Source: JACKJK01 sp046159835 (lineage in GTDB: Bacteria; Pseudomonadota; Alphaproteobacteria; Rhizobiales; Tepidamorphaceae). From it: 64,000 nucleotides of DNA. Shown here in pieces: positions 8,786 through 17,501 of the stretch. The number at the start of each line of letters is the position of its first letter. Position 1 is the stretch's first letter. The position numbers and the translations under genes are program-made. The notes under the pieces were generated by a model. It searched no databases. It was not told the origin of the DNA and worked only from the letters and a program-made list of their open reading frames with translations. The stretch is from positions 992,001 through 1,056,000 of the forward strand of contig NZ_JBJXCY010000002.1 of the NCBI RefSeq assembly GCF_046159835.1, written 5' to 3'.

Positions 8786-8989
8786 TCACTGCATCGCGAC
8801 GAAGCCGATTCCGTAGATCGCGCAGACCACCGCCAGTGCCGCAAAGGCGCGCACGGCGATTTTCGGGTCTTCCTGGCGCGGTTTGCGCATGCGGATTTTC
8901 ACGTTGCGCTTGAGACGATGCGTCAGCACCCGGGCGTGCCGTGCACGCCGGTTTGCGGCCATCGTTTCAAGGTAGCGCCTGTTCTCCAT
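8786..8989 (-). CDS. Small basic single-membrane-span protein, unknown function
   Basis: A 67-residue protein. The first 43 residues are strongly basic (RRARHARVLTHRLKRNVKIR), followed by one hydrophobic helix, VRAFAALAVVCAIYGIGFVA, at the C-terminus. I do not recognise it. The start is uncertain: the ATG at 8989 has AGGA almost touching it, and an ATG at 8962 would shorten it by nine residues. It converges on hbd and is divergent from the small YjfB-like gene. A tail-anchored membrane protein with a nucleic-acid- or lipid-facing basic arm is possible but is only inference. Confidence 0.5.
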   Translation of the reverse strand: MENRRYLETMAANRRARHARVLTHRLKRNVKIRMRKPRQEDPKIAVRAFAALAVVCAIYGIGFVAMQ

Positions 8990-9138
8990 TCCTGCGGTCC
9001 GTTGCGCGACTTGCCGGAAAACTACCGAACTTTTCCGGTGCATCGCCAAGTATCCGCGACAATGGAATAACACACCCTTAACTTGCGGCCGCGATAGTGC
9101 GCGTAACCATCGAACCTCGGCGGAAGGACACCGCAAAA

Positions 9139-9333
9139 ATGGACGCAGCAGCAATCGCAACAGCGCTCGTGGCAGGCCAGCAGGCCCAGGTTGCCACCGC
9201 TGCGGGTGCCAAGATGGTGAAGATGAACGCCGAGGCCGCGCAGGCCCTCGTCGCGCTGGTTCAGGAAAACGCCGAAAACCTGCAGGCCCTTGTTGCCGAA
9301 GGCTCCGGCGGAAACCTCGACATCACCGTCTGA
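9139..9333 (+). CDS. Small putative motility protein, YjfB-like
   Basis: A 64-residue, Ala-rich helical protein opening MDAAAIATALVAGQQAQVA and ending GGNLDITV. The start Met-Asp-x-Ala-Ala, the central helices rich in Gln and Ala and the Asn-Leu-Asp-Ile end resemble the YjfB family of putative motility proteins found as small single genes in many flagellated bacteria. The ATG at 9139 follows GGAAGGA with a good distance. The in-frame ATG at 9097 is less likely. No flagellar gene lies nearby. The family's function is not established. Confidence 0.55.
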   Translation: MDAAAIATALVAGQQAQVATAAGAKMVKMNAEAAQALVALVQENAENLQALVAEGSGGNLDITV

Positions 9334-9381
9334 CGGCAGTCGCTCGAAAGTCGGAAATCCCACAGAATCAGGCTGGCTGCC

Positions 9382-10062
9382 CTAGTTGCCGGTGACCGCT
9401 GCGCGGATCAGTTCCAGCGCCTCGCGCGAATCCCATTCCGCCGGCCCTGCCATCGTGCCCAGTTCACAGCCTGTCTCGTCGATCAGCACCGTCGTGGGCA
9501 TACCGAACGCGCGGCCGTAGGACTTCAGGTCGCGAAAGATCTGCATCGAGTTGTCGGCGTAGAAGGTGAGTTCGGTGACCCCGACCTCCTCGAGGAAATC
9601 GCGCGCCTTTTCCGGGTTGCGCGTATCGACATTGACCGCCACCACCTCGAACCGGTCACCGCCCAGCGTGCCCTGCAGTCGGTCGAGCGCCGGCATCTCC
9701 TTGCGGCACGGCGCGCACCACGTCGCCCACAGGTTGAGCAGGATGGCGCGGCCCTTGAAATCAGCCAGCGTCACGTCGCGTCCGTCTGCCGTCTTGAAGG
9801 CCAGCGGCGGCAGCGGCTGCGGCGCCTTGGGCACCAGCAGGGCTGCGACCTCACCCGTCGCACGCGAGGAGACAGCCGCCATGCGTTGGTCGTCCGCTGC
9901 GCAGGCCTGCTGCCCGACATTGCGTTCGCCCGAGGTGAATGCGTATATCACCGCGCCCAGCGTCAGCACGAGGATCAGCGCGCCGCCCATCATGCGGCGC
10001 CTGCGGTGATAATCCGCCTCGGCCGCCTTCAGTTCGTTGAGGTCTGGGTCCTGGGTCGGCAT
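9382..10062 (-). CDS. TlpA-like thiol:disulfide interchange protein (thioredoxin fold)
   Basis: A 226-residue membrane-anchored, periplasm-facing thioredoxin-like reductase. A single membrane segment at about residues 24-46 is followed by a linker and the redoxin domain with LLNLWATWCAPCRKEMPALD; the two Cys of WCAPC are the active pair. Family members reduce cysteines of apocytochromes or copper proteins during respiratory assembly. The start is the ATG at 10062; a TTG lies one codon upstream. GGAA is nine bases before it. It is divergent from argH with only 47 bases between the starts, an arrangement common in alphaproteobacteria. Confidence 0.92.
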   Translation of the reverse strand: MPTQDPDLNELKAAEADYHRRRRMMGGALILVLTLGAVIYAFTSGERNVGQQACAADDQRMAAVSSRATGEVAALLVPKAPQPLPPLAFKTADGRDVTLADFKGRAILLNLWATWCAPCRKEMPALDRLQGTLGGDRFEVVAVNVDTRNPEKARDFLEEVGVTELTFYADNSMQIFRDLKSYGRAFGMPTTVLIDETGCELGTMAGPAEWDSREALELIRAAVTGN

Positions 10063-10109
10063 CAAGAGTTCCGGCCTTTCGCTACGTGTTGATATTCGGA
10101 GTTCGCTGC

Positions 10110-11510
10110 ATGAGCAACAAGATGTGGGGCGGCCGCTTTTCCAGCGGCCCGGACGCGCTGATGGAGGCGATCAACGCTTCCATCGACTTTGACCAGCGCC
10201 TCTACGCGCAGGACATCGCCGGTTCGCGCGCCCATGCCGCCATGCTCGCGGACAAGGGCATCATATCCTCCGAAGATGCCGACGCGATCAATCACGGCCT
10301 CAACACGATCCTGTCAGAAATCGAGGCCGGCACCTTCTCGTTCTCCCGTGCGCTGGAGGACATCCACATGAACGTGGAGTCCCGGCTGGCCGAGCTGATC
10401 GGCCCCGCCGCCGGCCGCCTGCACACCGCGCGCTCGCGCAACGACCAGGTCGCAACCGACTTCCGTCTCTATGTCCGCGACTGCATAGACAGACTTGATG
10501 GCGCACTTGCGGCCTATCAAGAAGCCCTTGCAAACAAGGCCCTGCAACATTTCGACGCGGTGATGCCGGGTTTCACGCATTTGCAGAGCGCGCAGCCCGT
10601 GACGTTCGGTCACCACATGCTAGCTTATGTCGAGATGGCCGACCGTGACCGGGGCCGCTTCGCCGATGCCCGCAAGCGCGTGAACATTTCGCCGCTGGGC
10701 GCCGCGGCCCTTGCCGGAACCTCGTTCCCCATTGACCGGGAGGCGACGGCCTCCGCACTCGGCTTCTCCGCGCCCATGGCGAACTCGCTCGATGCCGTTT
10801 CGGCCCGCGATTTCGTGCTGGAGACGCTGGCTGCCGCCTCGATCTGCGCGATCCACCTGACGCGTTTTGCCGAGGAAATCGTGATCTGGTCCTCGGCTCA
10901 GTTCCGGTTCGTCTCGCTGACCGATGCCTTCTCGACCGGCTCCTCCATCATGCCGCAGAAGCGCAACCCGGATGCCGCCGAACTGGTGCGCGCCAAGGCC
11001 GGCCGCATCGTCGGCGCTCTGGTCGCGCTGTCCACGGTGATGAAGGGCCTTCCGCTCGCCTATTCCAAGGACATGCAGGAAGACAAGGAACCGGCCTTCG
11101 ACGCGCTGGATGCCATCGAATTGGCGATCCTTGCCATGACCGGCATGGTCGACGACATGACCCCCAATCTCGATGCCATGCGCAAGGCCGCGGGCGCGGG
11201 CTTTTCCACCGCCACCGACATTGCCGACTGGCTGGTGCGCGAAAAGGGGATGCCCTTCCGCGATGCCCACCACGTCACCGGGCGCGTCGTCGCGCTGGCC
11301 TCGGAAAAGGGCGTGGAGCTTGAAGACCTCACCGACGAAGACTTCGCCGGCATCGATGCAAGCCTCGACCCGGCCATCCGCGAGGTGCTAGGCGTCGACA
11401 AGTCGGTCGCCAGCCGCGTCAGCCTTGGCGGCACGGCGCCGGAAAACGTCCGCGCACAGGCTGAAGCCTGGCTGCAACGCCTCGAGGGAACGGGCGCGCA
11501 GGCGGGGTAA
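10110..11510 (+). CDS. argH: Argininosuccinate lyase
   Basis: A 466-residue enzyme of the last step of arginine synthesis: argininosuccinate to arginine and fumarate. It opens MSNKMWGGRFSSGPD and carries TARSRNDQVATDFRLY and the superfamily signature GSSIMPQKRNPDAAELVRAK on the mobile catalytic loop. The length is standard. An upstream in-frame ATG at 10086 would add eight residues that are not part of the family. It is followed by a small lipoprotein gene and lysA on the same strand. Confidence 0.98.
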   Translation: MSNKMWGGRFSSGPDALMEAINASIDFDQRLYAQDIAGSRAHAAMLADKGIISSEDADAINHGLNTILSEIEAGTFSFSRALEDIHMNVESRLAELIGPAAGRLHTARSRNDQVATDFRLYVRDCIDRLDGALAAYQEALANKALQHFDAVMPGFTHLQSAQPVTFGHHMLAYVEMADRDRGRFADARKRVNISPLGAAALAGTSFPIDREATASALGFSAPMANSLDAVSARDFVLETLAAASICAIHLTRFAEEIVIWSSAQFRFVSLTDAFSTGSSIMPQKRNPDAAELVRAKAGRIVGALVALSTVMKGLPLAYSKDMQEDKEPAFDALDAIELAILAMTGMVDDMTPNLDAMRKAAGAGFSTATDIADWLVREKGMPFRDAHHVTGRVVALASEKGVELEDLTDEDFAGIDASLDPAIREVLGVDKSVASRVSLGGTAPENVRAQAEAWLQRLEGTGAQAG

Positions 11511-11588
11511 GGTGTTTCTTTTCGCCGTCCATTCGTGCTAACCGAAATGGACGTGGTTTCGGGTGGGGCCACCCGTTTCGGACAGGGG

Positions 11589-11816
11589 ATGAGTATTTCC
11601 GTGTTTCAGGTCGTGATGCACTCTCGCGCGCTGCGCGTCGCGGGCTTGGCGCTGGCGGTTTCCGCCGGCCTGTCTGTCGGTGCCTGTGGCCGCCGTGGCG
11701 ACCTCGAGCCGCCGCCCGGCGTGGAAAATCCCGCACCGCCCCCCGGCACCGTGCGCGAAGCCCCGGCAGAGGGCGAGCGCCCGAACAAACCGTTTGTTCT
11801 CGACGGGCTTCTCTGA
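11589..11816 (+). CDS. Small LptM-like lipoprotein
   Basis: A roughly 75-residue lipoprotein. A basic N-terminus and a hydrophobic stretch (LRVAGLALAVSAGLSVGAC) end in a lipobox, with the Cys followed by GRRGDLEPPPGVE. Cys-Gly-x-x-Gly-x-Leu-x-x-Pro is the signature of LptM (YifL), which helps mature the LPS export protein LptD in E. coli. The rest is Pro-rich and unstructured. Position between argH and lysA agrees with the usual alphaproteobacterial context. The start is uncertain: ATG codons at 11535, 11589 and 11616 are in frame; 11616 would give the shortest signal peptide. Confidence 0.7.
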   Translation: MSISVFQVVMHSRALRVAGLALAVSAGLSVGACGRRGDLEPPPGVENPAPPPGTVREAPAEGERPNKPFVLDGLL

Positions 11817-11892
11817 CGCCGGCTGAGCCCAACCGGCACGCGGTTCTTCTTCAAAGCATTCAAGTTTCTTCTAGCGCACGGGGCATACGGCC

Positions 11893-13158
11893 ATGCACCA
11901 CTTCGCCTATCGCGACGGCGTCCTGCATGCCGAGGACGTGAACCTGGAAGACATCGCCCGCGATGTCGGCACTCCGTTCTATTGCTATTCGACCGCAACC
12001 CTGACGCGGCACTACCGGGTGTTCGAAGAGGCGTTCTCCGGCCTCGACACCCTGATCTGCTACGCCATGAAGGCCAACTCCAACCAGGCCGTGCTGGCGA
12101 CGCTGGCAAGCCTCGGCGCCGGCATGGACGTGGTCTCCGAAGGTGAACTGCGCCGCGCGCTGGCAGCCGGTGTCCCAGCAGATCGAATCGTCTTTTCCGG
12201 CGTCGGCAAGACCGACCGCGAACTGGCGCTGGCGCTGGAAACCGGCATCCACTGCATCAACATCGAGTCCGAAGCGGAGCTCGACGCGCTTTCGGCTGTC
12301 GCCTCTGCCATGGGCAAGGACGCGCCGGTCTCCTTCCGCATCAACCCGGACGTGGACGCGCGCACCCACGCGAAGATTTCCACCGGCAAGAAGCAGGACA
12401 AGTTCGGCATCGCCTATGCCCGCGCCCGCGAGGTCTATGCCCGCGCCGCCACGCTTCCGGGCATCCGCGTCGTTGGCGTAGACATGCATATCGGCAGCCA
12501 GATCGTCGAACTCGACCCGTTCGATTCCGCCTTCGAGCGCCTGACCGACCTTATCGGCGCGCTGCGCGAGGATGGTCACGAGATCGAGCATGTCGATCTC
12601 GGCGGCGGTCTTGGCATTCCCTACCAGGAGGCCGTCCAGCCGCCGCCGGACCCGGGCGCCTATGCAGCCGTCGTGCGCCGCCACGTCGAGCCGCTCGGCT
12701 GCAAGGTGGTGTTCGAGCCGGGCCGCATGATCGCGGGCAATGCCGGCATTCTCGTCTCGCAGGTGATCTTCAACAAGACCGGCGACACCCGCGACTTCCT
12801 CATCGTCGATGCCGCCATGAACGACCTCGTGCGCCCGACGCTCTACGACGCCCACCACGACATCAAGCCGGTGCGCCAGCGGGACAGCAACGCGCCCCGC
12901 GCCCGCTACGACGTCGTCGGCCCGGTCTGCGAATCGGGCGACTATCTCGCCCTCGACCGCGAACTGGTGGCGATGGAACGCGGCGACCTGATCGCCGTCA
13001 TGAGTGCCGGCGCCTATGGCGCGGTGCAGGCCTCCACCTACAATTCGCGGCCCCTCGTGCCGGAAGTCCTCGTCAACGGCGCGCAATATCATGTCGTGCG
13101 GCCACGGCCCTCGCCGGAAGACCTGATCGCGCTGGATTCCGTACCCGATTGGCTGTGA
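11893..13158 (+). CDS. lysA: Diaminopimelate decarboxylase
   Basis: A 421-residue PLP enzyme that makes L-lysine from meso-diaminopimelate. Seen are the PLP lysine in YAMKANSNQAVL near residue 60, the glycine-rich phosphate-binding region DLGGGLGIPY, HIGSQI, and the second-subunit active-site motif PVCESGDYLA. Length and fold type III order are normal. It follows the LptM-like gene and precedes the DUF4175 gene, the conserved alphaproteobacterial order. Confidence 0.98.
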   Translation: MHHFAYRDGVLHAEDVNLEDIARDVGTPFYCYSTATLTRHYRVFEEAFSGLDTLICYAMKANSNQAVLATLASLGAGMDVVSEGELRRALAAGVPADRIVFSGVGKTDRELALALETGIHCINIESEAELDALSAVASAMGKDAPVSFRINPDVDARTHAKISTGKKQDKFGIAYARAREVYARAATLPGIRVVGVDMHIGSQIVELDPFDSAFERLTDLIGALREDGHEIEHVDLGGGLGIPYQEAVQPPPDPGAYAAVVRRHVEPLGCKVVFEPGRMIAGNAGILVSQVIFNKTGDTRDFLIVDAAMNDLVRPTLYDAHHDIKPVRQRDSNAPRARYDVVGPVCESGDYLALDRELVAMERGDLIAVMSAGAYGAVQASTYNSRPLVPEVLVNGAQYHVVRPRPSPEDLIALDSVPDWL

Positions 13159-13205
13159 CGCCCCCGTTCGGCAAACAATCGTGATCGGCCGATTTGCCAT
13201 TCGCG

Positions 13206-13235
13206 TTGCCGGATAGCCGCCACATTCCATATGCT
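13206..13235 (+). promoter_or_regulatory. Putative promoter upstream of the DUF4175 gene
   Basis: TTGCCG (13206-13211), an 18-base spacer and TATGCT (13230-13235) lie 50 bases before the ATG at 13285. It would allow expression separate from lysA. By eye only. Confidence 0.3.
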
Positions 13236-13284
13236 AACCTTGCGGGCGCTGCCGCACGGGCGCGGCGGCCTCACGGAAAGCTTG

Positions 13285-15840
13285 ATGGCGAACGATTCGC
13301 ACGGCACAGATCCCCGGTTTGACGAGAGCGAGGATGACCGCTCGCTGACGCGCCGCGTTTCGCTGGCGCTGGCTGCCGCGCGCGCGAACATCGCGTGGGA
13401 GCGCTTCTGGCCCGCCATCCTGCCCGCGCTTGGCGTGCTGGCCGCGTTCTGCATCGTCTCGTGGCTCGGCCTGTGGTCGATGCTGTCGCCGTGGGTCCGC
13501 ATTGGCCTCGTCGCAGCCTTCGGCATCGCATTCCTTGCAAGCCTCTTTCCACTCGTGCGCGTGCGCCTGCCCGGTGCGGGCGATGCCGTGCGCCGCGTGG
13601 AAACCACCACCAAGCTCCGCCACCGGCCGATTTCCTCGCTGCGCGACACCCTGTCGGGTGACGTGTCAGATGAAGCGCGCGTGCTCTGGGATGCCCATCG
13701 CCGCCGCACCGCCGATACCATCGGCCGCCTGAGCGCCGGCACGCCGGACCCGCGTGTTGCCGAGCGCGATCCGTTTGCGCTGCGTGCCATCGTGGTGCTG
13801 CTCTTCGTCATTGCCGCGGCCTATGCCGGCAGCAACCGGTTCGAGCGCATCGCGCAGGCCTTCATGTCGCCGGGCGCACAGCTTGCCGCCGCCGTGCGTC
13901 TCGATGCCTGGGTCTCGCCCCCTTCCTACACGTCGCGTCCGCCCGTCCTGCTCACCGGCGCGCCGGGGCAGGACACGATCATCACCGTTCCCGCAGGCAG
14001 CAACCTCGTCGTGCGCTCGCAAGAAACCGACGGTGTCTCGCTGGTCTGGACGCCGGATGAAGGCGCCGACGAAACCTTCGTTGCCGAGCGCTCCGACACC
14101 GATGCCCGCGTCGCCGAGATTTCCTATGCGCTGAAGGCGAGCGGCACCGCCGAGATTCGCCGTGGCTCCAACCGCGTGGCCCTGTGGCGCTTCGAGACCA
14201 TCGGCGACATGGCGCCCTCCATCGAACTGACCAAGGAGCCCGAGGCACTGGCCTCCGGCGCGCTGCGTCTCGTCTACGAGGTGAAGGACGATTATGGCGT
14301 CATCTCCGCCAAGGCGCGCATTGTCGCAGCCGATGCTGCGGCCAATGCCGAGCCGCTGGTTCCCGCGCCCGATTTCGACCTGACGCTGCCGCAGCTTCGC
14401 GCCCGGCAGGGGTCTGCGCAGACAGTCAAGGACCTTACCGCCCATCCTTGGGCCGGCGCGGAAGTGATCCTTACGCTGGAAGCCGGTGACGATGCCGAGC
14501 AAAGCGGCCTGTCGGATCCGACCCGCTTCACCCTGCCCGCCCGCCAGTTCCGCGAGCCGCTGGCCCGCGCCCTCGTGGAGCAGCGCCGCAACCTCGCGCT
14601 CGACCGCACGCAGGCCCGAAGCGTGTGGCGCGCGCTGGAACTCCTGGCCTTGGCGCCCGATGAATTCGACATCCGCACGCCGGTCTATCTTGGCCTGCGC
14701 TCTGCCGCCTATCGCCTGCGGCTCGCCCGCGACGACGACGGCCTGCGTGACGTGGTGGACCTGCTGTGGGAAATGGCGTTGTCCATCGAGGACGGTGACC
14801 TGTCCGACGTCGCCCGCGACCTGCGCGCCGCGCAAGAAGCCCTCCAGAACGCACTTGAGAACAACGCCTCGGACGAGGAGATTGCCCGCCTCGTGGACGA
14901 GCTGCGCCAGGCGCTGAACCAGTTCATGCAGGAAATGGCGCGCCGGATGCAGGACCCCGGCAACATCACCGAGATGCCGAACATGGAGAACCTGCAGACG
15001 GTAACGCCGCAGGATCTCAACAAGATGCTGGACAGCATCGAGAACATGGCCCGCTCCGGCGCCCGCGACCAGGCGCAGCAACTCCTGAGCGAGTTGCGCA
15101 ACATGCTGGAGAGCCTGCGCGCCGGCCAGATGCCGCAGAGCGCCCAGCAGCAGCAGATGCAGCAATCGCTGGAGGAGCTCGCCGACATCATCCGCCGCCA
15201 GCAGGAACTGATGGACCAGACGTTCCGCCAGAACCAGCAAAACCAGCAGGGCCAGATGAACCAGGACGGCCAGCAGGGTCAGCAGGGCCAACCCGGCGAC
15301 CGGCAGGGCCAGATGATGCCCGGCCAGGGCGGCCAGCAGGGTGGTCAGCCGCAACTGCGTGACGGTGCACCGGCGGAACTTGAGGGCCTGGAACGCGCCC
15401 AGCGCGAACTGCGCGAGCAACTTGCCGAGATGATGCGCCGCATGCAGGAATCCGGGCACAACGGCCAGGAACAGTTTGGGCGTGCCGGCGATTCCATGGG
15501 CAATGCCGAAGGAGCGCTCGGAGAGGGCGAAACCGGCAGCGCGGTGCAGGAACAGGCGCAGGCGCTGGAAGCCTTGCGCAACGGTGCCCAGCAGTTGGCC
15601 GAGCAACTGGCGCAGTCCATGGGCATGGACGGCCAGAACGGTCAGGCGCGCGGCGATGTCGACCCGATGGGCCGGCCCAACCGCACGCAAGGCCCCGACC
15701 TCGGCAACACCGTGCAGGTGCCCGACGAGATCGACGCCGCGAGGGCGCGCCAGATTCTGGAAGAACTGCGTCGCAGGCTTTCCGATACCGAGCGCCCGCG
15801 CCTGGAACGCGATTACCTGGAACGTCTGCTGGGGCGATAA
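13285..15840 (+). CDS. TIGR02302/DUF4175-family membrane protein
   Basis: An 851-residue protein of the TIGR02302 (DUF4175) family, confined largely to alphaproteobacteria and typically next to lysA as here. Two or three membrane helices lie at about residues 40-105 (ILPALGVLAAFCIVSWLGLW and LVAAFGIAFLASLFPLV), with another near 170-185. A long periplasmic-looking region follows, with SPPSYTSRPPVLLTGAPGQ. Residues of about 630-720 form a Gln/Gly-rich, low-complexity stretch within a coiled-coil-prone zone, and the C-terminus is helical and charged. The function is unknown. I use the ATG at 13285 (GGAAAG four bases upstream) instead of one at 13231. Confidence 0.85.
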   Translation: MANDSHGTDPRFDESEDDRSLTRRVSLALAAARANIAWERFWPAILPALGVLAAFCIVSWLGLWSMLSPWVRIGLVAAFGIAFLASLFPLVRVRLPGAGDAVRRVETTTKLRHRPISSLRDTLSGDVSDEARVLWDAHRRRTADTIGRLSAGTPDPRVAERDPFALRAIVVLLFVIAAAYAGSNRFERIAQAFMSPGAQLAAAVRLDAWVSPPSYTSRPPVLLTGAPGQDTIITVPAGSNLVVRSQETDGVSLVWTPDEGADETFVAERSDTDARVAEISYALKASGTAEIRRGSNRVALWRFETIGDMAPSIELTKEPEALASGALRLVYEVKDDYGVISAKARIVAADAAANAEPLVPAPDFDLTLPQLRARQGSAQTVKDLTAHPWAGAEVILTLEAGDDAEQSGLSDPTRFTLPARQFREPLARALVEQRRNLALDRTQARSVWRALELLALAPDEFDIRTPVYLGLRSAAYRLRLARDDDGLRDVVDLLWEMALSIEDGDLSDVARDLRAAQEALQNALENNASDEEIARLVDELRQALNQFMQEMARRMQDPGNITEMPNMENLQTVTPQDLNKMLDSIENMARSGARDQAQQLLSELRNMLESLRAGQMPQSAQQQQMQQSLEELADIIRRQQELMDQTFRQNQQNQQGQMNQDGQQGQQGQPGDRQGQMMPGQGGQQGGQPQLRDGAPAELEGLERAQRELREQLAEMMRRMQESGHNGQEQFGRAGDSMGNAEGALGEGETGSAVQEQAQALEALRNGAQQLAEQLAQSMGMDGQNGQARGDVDPMGRPNRTQGPDLGNTVQVPDEIDAARARQILEELRRRLSDTERPRLERDYLERLLGR

Positions 15841-15899
15841 GGCTTCAGGCCGGAAGAGTCAGGCCGAGGTATCACGCCGCAAGTGCCAGCCCGGAAGCG

Positions 15900-16298
15900 T
15901 CAGGCACTCAGGGCGCTCTGTTCCTGCGACATCGACCCTTCAAGCGCGGCATTCACCCGCTTGCTGATCTCGGCCAGCGTGAACGGCTTCTGGATCACAT
16001 CGCAAATCAGCGATTCAAGCCCGTGCGCACGCTCGCGCTGGTGAGCATAGCCGGTCATCAGGACAATCGGCAGGTCCGGCCACTCGCGCGCCACGTTGAG
16101 CGCAAGCGCGATCCCGTCCATCACCGGCATCTGAATATCCGTCAGCAGCAGGTCGGTCGCGTGCGCGCGCTCGCGCAGCACGTCCAGCCCTTCGCCGCCA
16201 TCCATGGCGGTCGTGACTTCGTGCCCGTCGCGCTCCAGGGCGCGCGCCACGAAACTGCGAACGGAATCATCGTCTTCGACAAGCACAATACGCGCCAT
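15900..16298 (-). CDS. cpdR: Single-domain response regulator CpdR
   Basis: A 132-residue receiver domain without an output domain. The acidic pair is in VLVEDDDSVRSFVARALE, the phosphoacceptor is Asp54 in LLTDIQMPVMDGIALAL, and Lys is in VIQKPFTLAEI. MTGYAHQRERAHGLESLI is characteristic of CpdR, the alphaproteobacterial adaptor that, when unphosphorylated, primes ClpXP for degradation of cell-cycle substrates such as PdeA and, through RcdA/PopA, CtrA in Caulobacter. Phosphorylation by the CckA-ChpT relay turns it off. It lies 12 bases after the zinc-ribbon gene on the same strand and may be co-transcribed. The partner genes cckA, chpT, clpX are not in the window. Confidence 0.93.
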   Translation of the reverse strand: MARIVLVEDDDSVRSFVARALERDGHEVTTAMDGGEGLDVLRERAHATDLLLTDIQMPVMDGIALALNVAREWPDLPIVLMTGYAHQRERAHGLESLICDVIQKPFTLAEISKRVNAALEGSMSQEQSALSA

Positions 16299-16310
16299 TG
16301 TGGTCCCCGC

Positions 16311-17378
16311 TTATTTCAGTCCCACCCGGACACCGTCCGGATCGATAAAGCGTGCCGCAACCCCTGTTGCCGCACGCGGCGGTGCACTCAATACGCTTTT
16401 GAACTTCAGCAATTCGCCCGGATAAAGCCGCTGAATGTCCGGCCTGACCGTCCAGAAATAGACTTCCTGACCATCAATTGACGTCAAAGATAGGCGAACA
16501 GGCGGAACTGTCACCTCTTTGTCGGTCACATTTCTGATCCCGCCTGCAATACGCAATACGGGAATGCCGTCCTCGATGGACTGCTCCGGGTCCAGGTCTT
16601 CAAATTCCAACCCGCGCAGGTTGATGCTCATGCCGGCCATGGCATAGAGCCCGGCCATCGAGGGGATCGTGCGGACAATGCCCTCGCGGTACATGATCCC
16701 CGCGCCGATCAACATTACCATGGCAGCCACGGCTGCGTATTTGGCGACGCGAACCTTCGACCCACCTTCGGAGGTCCCGCGCTTCTTCAGGAAGCGCGCC
16801 GCCGCCCCGCGTGCACGCGATGCCGCCTCGATCGAGACGACATCCTCGCTGTCGGTGTCCTCGGCCTCGTCGACGATCTGTGCGCCGTCGCGTTCTGCCT
16901 CGTCATCCTCGTCGATTTCCACCGCTTCGAGGTCGATATCGCTGCTCTCGACGGCCTCGATCCCGGGAACCTGAATGTCGACGAGGTCCAGATCGTTTTC
17001 CTCGCCCTCGACCGTCATCGGGTCAGCGCCATACTCGACCGGAAGGTTCGGCTCGGCGTCTGTTTCCGTGTCAAAGTCTGCCGTGACGTCGGGCTCGGCA
17101 TCCTCGTCGGCCGCCATGTCCCAGTCGTCGCCGTCTTCGTAGCTGGCCACCTGGACCGTGTCCGGACCCGATGCGGCGACGTCAGCCGTATCCTCGCCCG
17201 CTTCCTGCTCTATGTCGTCGGCAACGACATTCGCCTCTTCCGCCACCGGGTGTTCTTCGGTCGGCAGCGCGTACCACGTCTCCTTGCACCGGGCGCACTT
17301 CACCGTACGTCCGGTTTCGGGAAAGGCGACATGATCCACGTTGTAGTCTGTCGCGCAGTTGGGGCAGGTGATTATCAT
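16311..17378 (-). CDS. Zinc-ribbon (MJ0042-type) single-pass membrane protein
   Basis: A 355-residue protein. Residues 1-40 hold a zinc ribbon with two Cys pairs, CPNCATDY and CARCKETW, of the MJ0042 type. A long, very acidic linker (about residues 45-185, rich in Asp/Glu/Val) follows, then a basic stretch (RARGAAARFLKKRG), one membrane helix (AAVAAMVMLIGAGIMY, about residue 235) and a C-terminal DUF3426-like extracytoplasmic domain ending in FIDPDGVRVGLK. The start at 17378 places Met directly before IITCPNC; the 28 upstream codons are not conserved-looking. It is divergent from ftsE, a common alphaproteobacterial arrangement. The function is unknown. Confidence 0.85.
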   Translation of the reverse strand: MIITCPNCATDYNVDHVAFPETGRTVKCARCKETWYALPTEEHPVAEEANVVADDIEQEAGEDTADVAASGPDTVQVASYEDGDDWDMAADEDAEPDVTADFDTETDAEPNLPVEYGADPMTVEGEENDLDLVDIQVPGIEAVESSDIDLEAVEIDEDDEAERDGAQIVDEAEDTDSEDVVSIEAASRARGAAARFLKKRGTSEGGSKVRVAKYAAVAAMVMLIGAGIMYREGIVRTIPSMAGLYAMAGMSINLRGLEFEDLDPEQSIEDGIPVLRIAGGIRNVTDKEVTVPPVRLSLTSIDGQEVYFWTVRPDIQRLYPGELLKFKSVLSAPPRAATGVAARFIDPDGVRVGLK

Positions 17379-17501
17379 GGCGAATCGGTCAGCGTGCTGG
17401 CTGTCCGAGCCTAGGAACGAAAGCGTTAACGAATTGGAAACGAATCCCGCCAAGCTTGTCACAATGATGCAAGCCCCAAACGCTGCGCGCGAGGCAGGCC
17501 G

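Noticed and set aside
15200..15360. Gln-rich repeats as a possible CRISPR or tandem DNA repeat
   Set aside because: Repetition is of codons (CAG/GGC) in a coding frame, with no regular unit or spacers.
13666..15690. A 674-codon open frame antisense to the DUF4175 gene
   Set aside because: Leu/His/Ala-rich repetitive shadow, created by the Gln-rich coding of the real gene.
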